DNA of 53,117 bases from Thermoanaerobaculales bacterium (GCA_025456145.1 JALOLD010000019.1:1-53117); one strand, 5' to 3'; positions 41,479 through 51,287 are shown, counted from the stretch's first letter. The notes: a model not told the origin generated them from the sequence alone. Program-made: numbers and translations.

Positions 41479-42623
41479 GCCAGCCCGTCGACCGTCGCGG
41501 CTTTGCGAGGCTCGTCGCGGCGGGCGCGGCGTCGGCGATCCTGCCGGCGGCCGGCGTGGGCGCGAGGTCGCGGGTGCTGCGGGTGGGCGAGCCGGTCGAG
41601 GGGGGCGAGCTGCCGGCTCGCGAGGCGTCGTGGTACCGCCGGCTCGAGGAGGGCCGCGTCGAGTGCGAGCTCTGCCCCCAGGGCTGCACCGTCGCCGATG
41701 CCGAGCGGGGGACCTGCGGGGTGCGCGAGAACCGCGGCGGGACCTATGTCACGCTGGTTCACTCGCTGGCCTGCAGCGTCCACGCCGACCCGGTCGAGAA
41801 GAAGCCGTTCTTCCACGTCCGGCCCGGCGAGCTCGCCCTGTCGTGGGCCGCCGCCGGCTGCAACGTCGAGTGCAAGTTCTGTCAGAACTGGGAGATCTCG
41901 CAGTTCCGCCCGGAGCAGGTGCGCGCCACGTACCTCCCGCCGGAGGCTCTGGTCGACCTCGCCAGGCGGGCCGGGGCACGGCTGACCGCGGCGACCTACT
42001 CCGAGCCGGTGGTCTTCTGGGAGTACGTCCGAGACACGGCCCGCGCGGCCCGGGCGGCCGGGCTCCTGCCGACGGTGGTCAGCAACGGCTACATCCGCGA
42101 GCAGCCCCTCAAGGAGGTGCTGCCGTTGCTCGGCGCGGTCAAGGTCGACCTCAAGAGCTTCCGCGACGAGTTCTACCGCGACCAGATCCGGGGCCGGCTC
42201 GAGCCGGTGCTCAAGGCCCTCGAGGTCATCCGGGCCGCCGAGGTCTGGCTCGAGATCGTCGTCCTGCTCATCCCCACCCTCAACGACTCGGAGGCCGAGG
42301 TCCGCGACCTCGCCCGCTGGGTGAAGACCACCCTCGGTCGCGAGGTGCCGGTCCACTTCACCCGTTTCCACCCGACCTACCGGCTGACCGGGCTCCCGCC
42401 GACCCCGGTCGCGACCCTCGAGCGCGCCTGGCGGGTCGCCCGGGCCGAAGGTCTCGAGTACGTGTACCTCGGTAACGTGCCGGGCCATCCGGGCGAGAGC
42501 ACGACCTGCCCAGGGTGCGGGGAGGTCCTGATCCGCCGGGTCGGCTTCCAGGTGCTCGCCAACCGGCTGGTCGACGGCGCCTGCCCGGGCTGCGGGCGGG
42601 CGATCCCGGGCGTTTGGCGCTGA
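41475..42623 (+). CDS. amrS: AmmeMemoRadiSam system radical SAM enzyme
   Basis: The product is 382 residues. The radical SAM cluster motif is C129-x3-C133-x2-C136 (CNVECKFCQNWE). Extra cysteines C64, C67, C71 and C81 (CELCPQGC, GTCG) fit a pre-cluster region, and two CPGCG motifs at the C-terminus form a zinc ribbon. Sequence such as KPFFHVRPGELALSW and FHPTYRLT is diagnostic of the family. The N-terminus (VDRRGFARLVAAGAASAIL) is a Tat-like signal, unusual for a radical SAM enzyme. GTG start overlaps the DUF362 stop. Confidence 0.93.
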   Translation: MSQPVDRRGFARLVAAGAASAILPAAGVGARSRVLRVGEPVEGGELPAREASWYRRLEEGRVECELCPQGCTVADAERGTCGVRENRGGTYVTLVHSLACSVHADPVEKKPFFHVRPGELALSWAAAGCNVECKFCQNWEISQFRPEQVRATYLPPEALVDLARRAGARLTAATYSEPVVFWEYVRDTARAARAAGLLPTVVSNGYIREQPLKEVLPLLGAVKVDLKSFRDEFYRDQIRGRLEPVLKALEVIRAAEVWLEIVVLLIPTLNDSEAEVRDLARWVKTTLGREVPVHFTRFHPTYRLTGLPPTPVATLERAWRVARAEGLEYVYLGNVPGHPGESTTCPGCGEVLIRRVGFQVLANRLVDGACPGCGRAIPGVWR

Positions 42624-43565
42624 TGGCGCGTCCGACCACCCTCCTCGGCTACCCGGTGGCCGGTCTGCTCGCCCTGCTCGTCACCTGGGTGGTCTGGGGC
42701 AGCACCTACCTCGGGATCCGCCTGGCGGTGCGCGAGGGCGCCGGGTGGGGCCCCTTCTGGCTCGGCGCGGCGCGGGTCTTCGTCGCGGCCGCGGTGCTCC
42801 TCGTGGTGTGCCGGCTCCGCCGGGTCCGGGTCCGGCCGTCCGGGCGCGAGCTCGCGGTGATCGCCGGCTCCGGGGTGCTGATGTGGGTCTGCGGCAACGG
42901 CGCGGTCAACTGGGCCGAGCAGCGGATCGAGTCGGGGCTCGCCGCCCTGGTGGTCGGCGCGATGCCGATGTGGGTGGTCGTCATGGAGAGCCTTCTCGAC
43001 CGGCGCCGGCCGGGCCTCCGGCTGGTCGCGGCGGTGGCGGTCGGCTTCGCCGGGCTGGCGGTGCTCACCCTGCCGCTGTGGCGGCACGGTTTGAGCGGCG
43101 ATCTGGCCGGGGTCGGGGCGGTGGTCTGCGGCGCGATCGCCTGGGGCGCGGGCTCGGTCTGGATGAGCCGGCGGCCGACCGGGGTCGACTCCTTCGCCGT
43201 CGCCGGTCTGCAGCAGCTCGCCGGCGGCGTCGGCTTCCTGGTCGCGGCGGCGGCCACCGCCGAGCCGCTGCCGCACCCGACCCCGGAGGCGTGGGCGGCC
43301 TTCGCCTATCTCACCGTCTTCGGCTCGGTGGTCGCCTACACCTGCTTCGTCTACGCCCTCAAGGCGCTCCCGACCACCCTGGTCATGACCTACACCTATG
43401 TCAACCCGGTGATCGCGGTCATCCTCGGGTGGCTGCTCATCGACGAGCCGATCACCGGCTATACGGTCGCCGGGACCGCGCTCATCGTCGCCGGGGTGTG
43501 CGGGGTGTTCTCCGAGAAACGGCGCGCCTTCGTCAGACGCACCGCGCCGCCGCCGCCGCCGGCGG

Positions 43566-43579
<14 letters not shown>
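42623..43579 (+). CDS. EamA/DMT-superfamily transporter
   Basis: The product is 318 residues with about ten membrane helices in two homologous EamA repeats ([13 protein letters not shown] opening; second repeat [18 protein letters not shown]). Such proteins export amino acids or other metabolites. The ATG overlaps the radical SAM stop (TGATG), suggesting it belongs to the same operon. Its 3' end overlaps the convergent YjbQ-like gene by 14 bases. Confidence 0.9.
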
Positions 43580-43988
<409 letters not shown>

Positions 43989-44037
43989 GGACCTGCACCG
44001 TCGTCAGGGTTGCCGGCCGGCGATCGTGACGACGCCG

Positions 44038-46398
44038 TCATGACGAGCGTCTCTGGGCGGCGAGCTTGACCCCGACCCAGCGGCGGAGCGCCTGGACCGC
44101 GCGGTCGGCGGAGCGGAAGACCGGCAGGCCGCCGGCCTCGAGAACCCCGGCGAGGGGGTCGAACCGCCGGCCCGAGTCGACGACCGCGACCAGGGGCGTG
44201 TCGTGGCCCCCGGCGATCTCGGGCAGCCGGCGGGCGATCGACCCGGGGTGGTGGACCGACTCGGAGTGGCCCGCATCGGGCGGTAGGGTCTGCATCGCCG
44301 GGGTGAGCGGCACGATGCCGGCGACCATCAGGTCGACCCCGGGGTCGCCGAGGATCGCGCCGACGAGCTGGGCATAGGTCTCGTCGTTGGCCATCGGGGT
44401 CACGTCGAAGGGGTTCTTGACGTCGACCAGGCCGTCGAGCCGGGAGAGCTCGAGGATGGTCTGGAGGGCGGCGCGGGTCTCGGTCCCGAGCTCGGCGAGG
44501 ACCAGCCGGGTCCGGTCGCCCTCGATCGAGTCGGCCATGCCGACCGACTCGAAGCCGGCGTTGGACATCGCGACGAGGCGGCGCCCGGTGACCCGCTTGC
44601 CGCGAAACGCCACGCTCAGCCGGAGGAGGTCGGAGAACTCGCCGAAGTCGGCGGCGACAAAGGCGCCGGCCTCGGCGATCGCCGCCTCGCAGACCGCGTA
44701 GTCGCCGGCCACCGACGCGGTGTGGCCGGCGGTGGCCGAGCGGCCCGCGGTGGTCCGTCCTGCCTTGTAGAAAACGACGTCCTTGCCCTTGGCGACGGTC
44801 GCGCGCGCCGCCTGGGCGAAGCGCAGGCCGTCGCCCGGCTGGAAGCCCTCCATGTAGACCGCGAAGACGTCGATCTCGGGGTCGTCCTTGATGCGGTCGA
44901 GGAGATCCGCGGCGGTGAGGTCGATCTGGTTACCGATCGACAGCGCGTAGGCCGGGTCGAACCAGGGCATCCGGCTAAGGTTGGCGATGATGTAGGCGCC
45001 GGACTGCGAGATGAAGCAGGCGTTTCGCCGGCGGTCGCCGCGCGACTTCGCCAGCTTGCTCTCGGGGATGAACATCGTGTCGTAGCGCCCGGGGTGGGAG
45101 ATGACCCCGAGCGAGTTGCCGCCAATGAAGACCGGACCCCCGTCCTCGGCCTCGTGGGCGGCCCGGATCTTCGCCTTGAGACGGTCGGCGAGCTCGTGGC
45201 TGCCCGCGGTCTCGCCGAGACCGCCGGGGATCAGGATCACCGCGTTGGCCGCGTCGCGGTCGACGACCTCGTCGATCACCTCGGGGACCTGGGCCGCGCC
45301 GACCGCCACCACCAGGAGGTCGACCTTGGCCGGCAGGTCGGAGATCGTCGGCACGCAGGCGACGCCGTCGATCCGCTCGACGCCGGGGCGGACGACCCAG
45401 GTCCGGGCGCGGTCGAACCCGCCGCCGAGGATGTTGCCCAGGATGATCCGACCCATGTTCATCGCGGTCGAGGAGACGCCGATGACCGCCGCCGACGTCG
45501 GCCTGAGCAGGCTGTCGATCTTGGTGATCGGACGGGCGTTGACCCGCGAGCTCGACGCCGAGAAGACGCACACGCCGTCGAGCGGAGCGAGCCGTCTTCG
45601 GGTCACCGTGTGGGGGTTGACCTCGAACTCGACGATCTGGAAGTCGGCGTAGGGGTTGAGCTCGGAGAAGTGGTTGGCGAGGCTGATCGTCGCCTGGAAG
45701 CACTCGACCAGGACCTCGTCGTCGACCAGGCGGCGCGAGCCGCGCATCGCCCCCGAAAGGCGCTGGTACGACAGGGTCCGCTTGAAGAGCTCGAAGAACT
45801 GCGGACCGCTGACCAGACCGGTCGGTGCGATCGCCACCGCGGCGCCCTTGCGGGTCTCGCGGGCCAGGGTCTCCATCTCGACGCCGCCGAGGCCGGCGGT
45901 GATGATCGGGCCGAACTCCGAGGTTCGGCGGACGCCGACGAAGAGCTCGGTGGCGAAGCCCCGCGCGTCGGCGTCGACGTACTCGCACAGCAGCACCCCG
46001 ACCAGGCGGCGGCCGAGCTCCTCGGCGGTGGCGCCGGCGCCGGCCTCGCCGTGCTTGGCGAGGTACTCGGCGTAGGCGGCCGGACCCTCGACCAGCATCG
46101 CGTCGATCGCGGCGTCGACCTCGAGCAGGTTCTTGGCGACGATCCGGACGCCGCCCGCCTCGGTCTTGTGGATGATGTCCGGCGACACGATCTTGAGCAC
46201 GACGTGGCTTCCCGGGATCGCGTCGAGATCGGGCTGGCTCGGCCTCGAGCCGACCGGGACGAGCCGGGCGGCCGGCACCGCCTCGGCGCCGATGGCCCGG
46301 AGAAGCTCGTAGCACTCGTGCTCGAACAGCCGGCTGCGGTCCGCCTTGCGGGCCCGTCGGAAAAGCTGCTCGATCAGCGGGAAGTTGATGGTCGCCAT
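44038..46398 (-). CDS. ADP-forming acyl-CoA synthetase (fused, beta-alpha order)
   Basis: Converts acyl-CoA, ADP and phosphate to the acid, CoA and ATP. The product is 786 residues. The N-terminal half (to about 265) is the ATP-grasp (beta) part, with LRAIGAEAVPAARLV and HVVLKIVSPDIIHKTEAGG. The second half is the CoA-binding/ligase (alpha) part, with SAAVIGVSSTAMNMG and the phospho-histidine H559 in TAGHTASVAG. Many fused ACD proteins have the order alpha then beta; this one is reversed. GAGGT precedes the ATG. Third gene after iorA-iorB; the set would turn arylpyruvates into arylacetates with ATP yield. Confidence 0.92.
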   Translation of the reverse strand: MATINFPLIEQLFRRARKADRSRLFEHECYELLRAIGAEAVPAARLVPVGSRPSQPDLDAIPGSHVVLKIVSPDIIHKTEAGGVRIVAKNLLEVDAAIDAMLVEGPAAYAEYLAKHGEAGAGATAEELGRRLVGVLLCEYVDADARGFATELFVGVRRTSEFGPIITAGLGGVEMETLARETRKGAAVAIAPTGLVSGPQFFELFKRTLSYQRLSGAMRGSRRLVDDEVLVECFQATISLANHFSELNPYADFQIVEFEVNPHTVTRRRLAPLDGVCVFSASSSRVNARPITKIDSLLRPTSAAVIGVSSTAMNMGRIILGNILGGGFDRARTWVVRPGVERIDGVACVPTISDLPAKVDLLVVAVGAAQVPEVIDEVVDRDAANAVILIPGGLGETAGSHELADRLKAKIRAAHEAEDGGPVFIGGNSLGVISHPGRYDTMFIPESKLAKSRGDRRRNACFISQSGAYIIANLSRMPWFDPAYALSIGNQIDLTAADLLDRIKDDPEIDVFAVYMEGFQPGDGLRFAQAARATVAKGKDVVFYKAGRTTAGRSATAGHTASVAGDYAVCEAAIAEAGAFVAADFGEFSDLLRLSVAFRGKRVTGRRLVAMSNAGFESVGMADSIEGDRTRLVLAELGTETRAALQTILELSRLDGLVDVKNPFDVTPMANDETYAQLVGAILGDPGVDLMVAGIVPLTPAMQTLPPDAGHSESVHHPGSIARRLPEIAGGHDTPLVAVVDSGRRFDPLAGVLEAGGLPVFRSADRAVQALRRWVGVKLAAQRRSS

Positions 46399-46451
46399 GG
46401 CTGACCTCGCGATGGGCGGGCGGAGGATTCGGTCGAGCCGGGCATCGCCGC

Positions 46452-47216
46452 TCAGGCCCCGACCGGCACCTGGTCGCAGGCGCGGATCTCTTCGGATTGG
46501 AGAATCGGGGCGGCGAGCTCGGGGTCGGCGACCACCCGGGCCCAGTCGGCGGCGAGGGCCGGGTCGAGGGTCTCGGGGGCGAGCCGGCGGCCGAGCTCGA
46601 CCGCGGTCGGCACCGGGACGCCGGCCTCGACGAGGCCGCGGAAGAACCGACCGGCAATCCGGCCGAGCCGAAAGGCCTGCTGGTTGACCTCGACGATCGC
46701 CGGGCCCTTGCGCTCGAACAGCGCCGCGACGTAGGTGAGGAGGAGCTCCTCGGGGAAGTCGAGCCTCAGCGATGCGGCGCCGACCGCGACCATGTTCTGC
46801 GCCCGCAGGTTGCCGGCGGCCTTGGCGATCTGGGCGCCGTCGACCAGGATGCAGCTCGGGAAGGTCGCGAGCTGGGCGAGGACCCGCTCGGGCTCGGGGT
46901 AGTCGGGGATGTTGACATAGGGGGTCACGCTCGAGACGATCCAGCCGTCGGGCCTGAGGTAGTGCCAGTAGCGCATCACCTCGAGCGGCTCGACCGAGAG
47001 CACCAGGTCGGCGGCGCCCTTCGGGATCAGGTCGGAGTGGATCTCGTGGTCGGCGTAGCGCAGGTGCGACTGGACGGCGCCGCCGCGCTGGGCCATGCCG
47101 TGCACCTCGGCCTGCTTGAACTCGAAGCCCGAGGCGAGGGCCGCGTTGTCGATGACGAAGGCGATCGAGAGGATCCCCTGGCCACCCACCCCGGCGAGGA
47201 TGATGTTCTTGTCCAT
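46452..47216 (-). CDS. iorB: Indolepyruvate:ferredoxin oxidoreductase, beta subunit
   Basis: The product is 254 residues. It begins NIILAGVGGQGILS, the conserved gamma-type domain of 2-oxoacid oxidoreductases, with QAEVHGMAQRGGAVQSHLR. It pairs with IorA to oxidise indolepyruvate and other aryl or branched 2-oxoacids to CoA thioesters. AGGAGGGCGCC precedes the ATG. 9 bases after iorA, and 53 before the CoA ligase ATG. Confidence 0.95.
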   Translation of the reverse strand: MDKNIILAGVGGQGILSIAFVIDNAALASGFEFKQAEVHGMAQRGGAVQSHLRYADHEIHSDLIPKGAADLVLSVEPLEVMRYWHYLRPDGWIVSSVTPYVNIPDYPEPERVLAQLATFPSCILVDGAQIAKAAGNLRAQNMVAVGAASLRLDFPEELLLTYVAALFERKGPAIVEVNQQAFRLGRIAGRFFRGLVEAGVPVPTAVELGRRLAPETLDPALAADWARVVADPELAAPILQSEEIRACDQVPVGA

Positions 47217-47225
47217 GGCGCCCTC

Positions 47226-48800
47226 CTAGGCCTTTTTGATCGCTTCGAGGCAGGAGCGCCGGGCGATGATGACGCTCGGGCCGTCGTAGGCGAGCTCCTC
47301 GCGGATGACGGCAACGTTGGCGTCGTGGTTACGCGGGGTCGGCGTGATGACCCGCAGGTGCTCCCTGGCGACCCCGGCGCCGAGGATGATCTGGTCGAGG
47401 GTCTCGCCGGTCGACATCGAGCGCTGGGTCCCGGTCATCCCGACGGTGTCGTTGTCGAGCACCAGGACGTTGAGGTTGACGCCCTGCTGGACCGCCGAAA
47501 GGAGCGGCGTGATGCCGCCGTGGGAGAAGGTGCTGTCGCCGATCGCCGCGACCGCCGGGGTGTAGCCGGCGTGGGCGGCCCCGGCCGCCATGCCGATCGA
47601 CGCCCCCATCGCGACGCAGCTGTGGATCGCCTCGAGGGGCGGCAGGGCCGCCAGGGTGTAGCAGCCGATGTCCGAGAACACCTGCGGGTTGTCGAAGGAG
47701 CTCAGCGCCTCGTTGAGGGCGCGGAAGCTGTCGGTGTGCGGGCAGCCCTTGCACAGCGCGGGCGGCCGGTTGGCGAGATCGTCGGCGGCGGCGTGGGCGG
47801 TCGGCCGGGGGGCCAGGCCGAGGGCTTCGCGAACGATGTCGGGGTCGAGCTCGCCGGTCCGCGGCAGCTCGCCGGTCATCCGCCCCGCGACCCGGACGCC
47901 GGCCAGGCCGAACAGCCCGCGGATCATGGTCTCGACGAGCGGGTAGCCGTCCTCGAGGACGAGCAGCTCCTCGACGTGCTCGACGAGCCGCCGGATCGAC
48001 TCGACGGGGACCGGGTACTGGCGGATCGCGAGCACCGAGTCGTCGCCGCCGGCGAGGTTCTCGCGGTAATAGTTGTCGGCGATGCCGCAGGTGATGACCC
48101 CGCGCTTGCCGGCGAGGACGAGCTCGTTGAAGCGGCTCGCCTCGGAGCGGCGGAGCAGCTCGGGCTGCTTCTCGGTGAGGTGCTTGTACTGGACCCGGGC
48201 GTTGGACGGCAGCAGGGTCCACTTCTTGATGTCGCGCGACGGGTTGAGCGGGTTGGGGTCGCGGGCCGCCCGGGTCTCGACCCCGGCACGGCTGTGGGCG
48301 ATCCGGGTAACCAGGCGGACCATGACCGGCAGCGAGAGCTCCTCTGACATGTCGAAGGCCTCGAACATCATGTCGTAGCACTCTTGCTGGTTCCGCGGCT
48401 CGAGGCAGGGGATGAGCGCGAACTGGGCGAAGTACCGGCTGTCCTGCTCGTTCTGGCTCGAGTGCATGCCAGGGTCGTCGGCGACCGCGAGGACGAGCCC
48501 GCCGTTGGTCCCGGTCACCGCGCTGTTCATGAAGGCGTCGGCGGCGACGTTGAGACCGACGTGCTTCATGCAGACCAGCGCCCGCTTGCCGGCCCAGCTC
48601 ATGCCGAGGGCCTCCTCGTAGGCGACCTTCTCGTTGGTCGACCAGAAGGCGTGGACGCCGCCCATGTGCTTGGTGGCGCGCTCGACGAACTCGAAGATCT
48701 CGGTCGAGGGCGTGCCCGGGTAGGCGTAGACGCCGCTCAGACCGGAGTGGATGGCGCCGAGACCGACTGCCTCGTCCCCCAGCAGGATTTCACGTGACAT
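47226..48800 (-). CDS. iorA: Indolepyruvate:ferredoxin oxidoreductase, alpha subunit, lacking the ferredoxin domain
   Basis: TPP-dependent catalytic subunit. The product is 524 residues. N-terminal VYAYPGTPSTEIFE, the CKGCPHTDSF motif, and the TPP-binding GDSTFSHGGIT with LVLDNDTVGMTG are present. Typical IorA (about 590-640 residues) ends with a two-[4Fe-4S] ferredoxin domain with CxxCxxCxxxCP motifs; here the protein stops just after IARRSCLEAIKKA, with no lost reading frame before iorB. Electrons must therefore reach a separate carrier. GGGAG precedes the ATG. First gene of the iorA-iorB-acd operon, divergent from surE. Confidence 0.94.
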   Translation of the reverse strand: MSREILLGDEAVGLGAIHSGLSGVYAYPGTPSTEIFEFVERATKHMGGVHAFWSTNEKVAYEEALGMSWAGKRALVCMKHVGLNVAADAFMNSAVTGTNGGLVLAVADDPGMHSSQNEQDSRYFAQFALIPCLEPRNQQECYDMMFEAFDMSEELSLPVMVRLVTRIAHSRAGVETRAARDPNPLNPSRDIKKWTLLPSNARVQYKHLTEKQPELLRRSEASRFNELVLAGKRGVITCGIADNYYRENLAGGDDSVLAIRQYPVPVESIRRLVEHVEELLVLEDGYPLVETMIRGLFGLAGVRVAGRMTGELPRTGELDPDIVREALGLAPRPTAHAAADDLANRPPALCKGCPHTDSFRALNEALSSFDNPQVFSDIGCYTLAALPPLEAIHSCVAMGASIGMAAGAAHAGYTPAVAAIGDSTFSHGGITPLLSAVQQGVNLNVLVLDNDTVGMTGTQRSMSTGETLDQIILGAGVAREHLRVITPTPRNHDANVAVIREELAYDGPSVIIARRSCLEAIKKA

Positions 48801-48914
48801 CGACGAGCTCCCTTCCGGCCGAATCGGCTGAGATGGTCCGCTGCTCGAGACGGGCTAGCGGCGCCGCTCTCGAGGATTGGAATTGTAGAGCATCGGCGGA
48901 CGAGCCGCACGGTC

Positions 48915-48920
48915 TATAAT
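48915..48920 (+). promoter_or_regulatory. surE: Consensus -10 with leaderless surE start
   Basis: A perfect TATAAT ends 6 bases before the surE ATG, so transcription would begin at the A of the ATG. No ribosome site exists in the remaining space. The -35 region is weak. On the minus strand TACAAT (48887-48882) may serve the divergent iorA gene. Confidence 0.7.
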
Positions 48921-48926
48921 CCGCCC

Positions 48927-49712
48927 ATGTCGGACGCGCCCCGCATCCTCGTCACCAATGACGACGGCTACTCCGCCGAGGGGATCTCGGCCCTCATGGA
49001 GGCGCTCGACGGGCTCGGCGAGCTCTGGCTGGTGGCCCCCGACGGCGAGCAGTCGGCGGTCTCCCACGCCCTGACCCTCGACCGGCCGCTGCGGGTGCGA
49101 AAGGTCGGCGAGCGCCGCTTCGCGGTCAACGGCACACCGACCGACTGCGTGACCCTGGGGATCTCCAACCTGCTCGGCGACCGGCCCCCCGACCTCGTGG
49201 TATCGGGGATCAACCGGGGCGGCAACATGGGGGTCGACGTCCACTACTCGGGCACCGTGTCGGCGGCCTTCGAGGGGGTCATCCTCGGCTACCCGGCGAT
49301 CGCGGTGTCGCAGGTGGCGGGCGAGGGGATGACCTGGGAGGCCTCGGCGGCCCTCGCCCGCGAGCTCGCCGCGTGGGTCCTCGAGCACGGGCTGCCGCCG
49401 TCGACCCTGCTCAACGCCAACGTGCCGCTCGGGCCGCCGCGCGGGCTCAAGCTGACCCGTCTCGGCGTCCGCAGATACACCGAGGGGGTGGTCGAGCAGC
49501 GCGACCCGCGGGGCCGCCGGATCTACTGGATCGGCGGCGGCGAGCCGGTCTGGGAGGCGATCCCGGGCACCGACTTCCACGAGGTCGGCGCCGGCTTCAT
49601 CTCGGTCACGCCCCTCCACCTCGACATGACCGGGCTCGAGGTTCTCGACCAGCTCGAGGATCTCAAGCCGTCGTTCCTCGATCACCCGAACGGCCGCGGA
49701 GGGGCCTCGTGA
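48927..49712 (+). CDS. surE: 5'/3'-nucleotidase SurE
   Basis: Metal-dependent nucleoside monophosphate phosphatase, 261 residues. The N-terminal ILVTNDDGYSAEG holds the metal-binding D12 and D13; APDGEQSAVSHALTL and VVSGINRGGNMG complete the active site. Followed by pcm with a GTGA overlap, the common surE-pcm pairing linked to stationary-phase and damage survival. Confidence 0.97.
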   Translation: MSDAPRILVTNDDGYSAEGISALMEALDGLGELWLVAPDGEQSAVSHALTLDRPLRVRKVGERRFAVNGTPTDCVTLGISNLLGDRPPDLVVSGINRGGNMGVDVHYSGTVSAAFEGVILGYPAIAVSQVAGEGMTWEASAALARELAAWVLEHGLPPSTLLNANVPLGPPRGLKLTRLGVRRYTEGVVEQRDPRGRRIYWIGGGEPVWEAIPGTDFHEVGAGFISVTPLHLDMTGLEVLDQLEDLKPSFLDHPNGRGGAS

Positions 49713-50371
49713 CCGCGGCCGACGGCTACGACTACCGTCGGGTCCAGATGGTCGAGGCCCTCGAGCGGCTCGGCATCACCGACCTGCGGGTGCTCGAGGC
49801 GATGCGGCGGGTTCCCCGCGACCTCTTCGTCCCCGAGGCCTACCGCCAGGTGGCCTACTCGGAGGACGTGTCGATCAACATCGGCGAGGGTCAGACGATC
49901 TCGCAGCCGCGAGTCGTCGCCTCGATGACCCAGGCGGCACGGATCGGCGCCGACGACAAGGTGCTCGAGATCGGGACCGGGTCGGGCTATCAGGCGGCGG
50001 TGCTCGCCCAGCTCGCCCGGTTCGTCTTCTCGGTCGAGCGCATCCCGTCGCTCGCCCGGACGGCGAAGGCCACCCTCGACCACCTGGGGATCGAGAACGT
50101 CACGGTCAAGGTCATGGACGGCACCCTCGGCTGGCGGGCCTTCGCCCCCTTCGACGCGATCCTGGTCACCGCCGCCGCCCCCGAGGTGCCGCAGCCCCTC
50201 GTCGAGCAGCTCGCCGAGGGGGGCCGGCTCGTCGTCCCGGTCGGCGCCCGCGACACCCAGGTCATCCGGGTGGTCGAGAGGCGGGGCGCCCGTACCGTGG
50301 TCTCCGAGCTCCAGGGCGCCTGCTTCGTGCCGCTCATCGGCCGGCACGGCTGGGCCGGCGAGGGGAGGTGA
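49709..50371 (+). CDS. pcm: Protein-L-isoaspartate O-methyltransferase
   Basis: Repairs isoaspartyl residues in damaged proteins using SAM. The product is 220 residues. The SAM-binding motif is VLEIGTGSGYQAAVLA (about 85-100); the family segment GEGQTISQP lies at about 59-67. GTG start overlaps the surE stop. Confidence 0.97.
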   Translation: MTAADGYDYRRVQMVEALERLGITDLRVLEAMRRVPRDLFVPEAYRQVAYSEDVSINIGEGQTISQPRVVASMTQAARIGADDKVLEIGTGSGYQAAVLAQLARFVFSVERIPSLARTAKATLDHLGIENVTVKVMDGTLGWRAFAPFDAILVTAAAPEVPQPLVEQLAEGGRLVVPVGARDTQVIRVVERRGARTVVSELQGACFVPLIGRHGWAGEGR

Positions 50372-50376
50372 GGGCG

Positions 50377-51006
50377 GTGCTCGAGTCGGTCCACCAGCTC
50401 AAGATCTGGCTCTTCGGGCTGGTCGACTCCTTCGCCGCCTCGCCCCACCCGGGCTGGTGGCTGTTCGCCCTCGCGGTGGCCGAGAGCTCGTTCTTCCCGA
50501 TCCCCCCGGACGTGCTGCTGGTCACCCTCGGCGTCGCTCGGCCCGAGCTGGCGATCTGGTACGGGGTCGTCACCTCGGTGGGGAGCGTGCTCGGCGGCGG
50601 GATCGGGTACGCGATCGGGCTGTACGGCGGCCGGCCCCTGCTCTACCTGGTGTTCTCAGCCCACAAGATCCGTGCGGTCGAGCGGCTGTACGACCGGTAC
50701 AACGCCTGGGCGACCGGGATCGCCGGTCTGACGCCGATCCCCTACAAGCTCTTCACCATCGCCGGCGGCGCCTTCAAGATCAACTTCAAGGTCTTCATGC
50801 TCGCGTCGCTGGCCTCGCGCAGCCTCCGCTTCATGGCCGAGGGGGTGCTGCTCTACTTCTTCGGCGAGCCGATCAGGGACTTCCTCTACCGCCAGTTCAA
50901 CTGGCTGTCGATCGCCTTCGTCATCCTGCTGGTCGGCGGCTTCTGGCTGGTCTCCCACATCGGCCGGCGCCACGCCGCGGCGGCCGTGCCGGAGGAGGAG
51001 CCGTGA
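50377..51006 (+). CDS. YqaA/DedA-like (VTT domain) membrane protein
   Basis: The product is 209 residues with four to five hydrophobic segments. SSFFPIPPDVLLVTLG and PIPYKLFTIAGGAFKINFKVF are hallmarks of the YqaA branch of the VTT/SNARE-associated family, which includes lipid scramblase-like and flippase-related proteins. GTG at 50377 is favoured since GGGAGGTGA lies 5 bases upstream; a GTG at 50368 is inside that site. Coupled with the neighbouring genes. Confidence 0.9.
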   Translation: MLESVHQLKIWLFGLVDSFAASPHPGWWLFALAVAESSFFPIPPDVLLVTLGVARPELAIWYGVVTSVGSVLGGGIGYAIGLYGGRPLLYLVFSAHKIRAVERLYDRYNAWATGIAGLTPIPYKLFTIAGGAFKINFKVFMLASLASRSLRFMAEGVLLYFFGEPIRDFLYRQFNWLSIAFVILLVGGFWLVSHIGRRHAAAAVPEEEP

Positions 51007-51287
51007 GCCTCGCCCACCGGGTGCGGGTTCACGGCCGGGTCCAGGGCGTCGGCTTCCGCGCCTTCGTCCTGCGAGAGGCGGAGCTCCGTGACCTGTCGGG
51101 CTGGGTGCGGAACCGGTTCGACGGCACCGTCGAGGCGCTGGTCTTCGGCGACGACAACGCGGTCGACGGGCTGCTCCAGCGGATCCGGGAGGGGCCACGG
51201 TTCGGCCGCGTCGACCGGGTCGACGTCACCGTCGAGGCGGTCGACGGCGAGCCCCCGCGCGGCTGCCACGTCCGGCCCGACCGCTGA
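51003..51287 (+). CDS. acyP: Acylphosphatase
   Basis: Hydrolyses acyl phosphates. The product is 94 residues. The phosphate-binding loop GRVQGVGFRAFV contains catalytic R19, and N37 lies in GWVRNRFDGTVEA. GTG start overlaps the previous stop; its own stop overlaps the next ATG (TGATG). Confidence 0.95.
   Translation: MSLAHRVRVHGRVQGVGFRAFVLREAELRDLSGWVRNRFDGTVEALVFGDDNAVDGLLQRIREGPRFGRVDRVDVTVEAVDGEPPRGCHVRPDR

Noticed and set aside
47217..47225. Frameshifted remnant of the IorA ferredoxin domain
   Set aside because: Only 9 bases separate iorA from iorB, and no cysteine-rich CxxCxxC frame overlaps the start of iorB.
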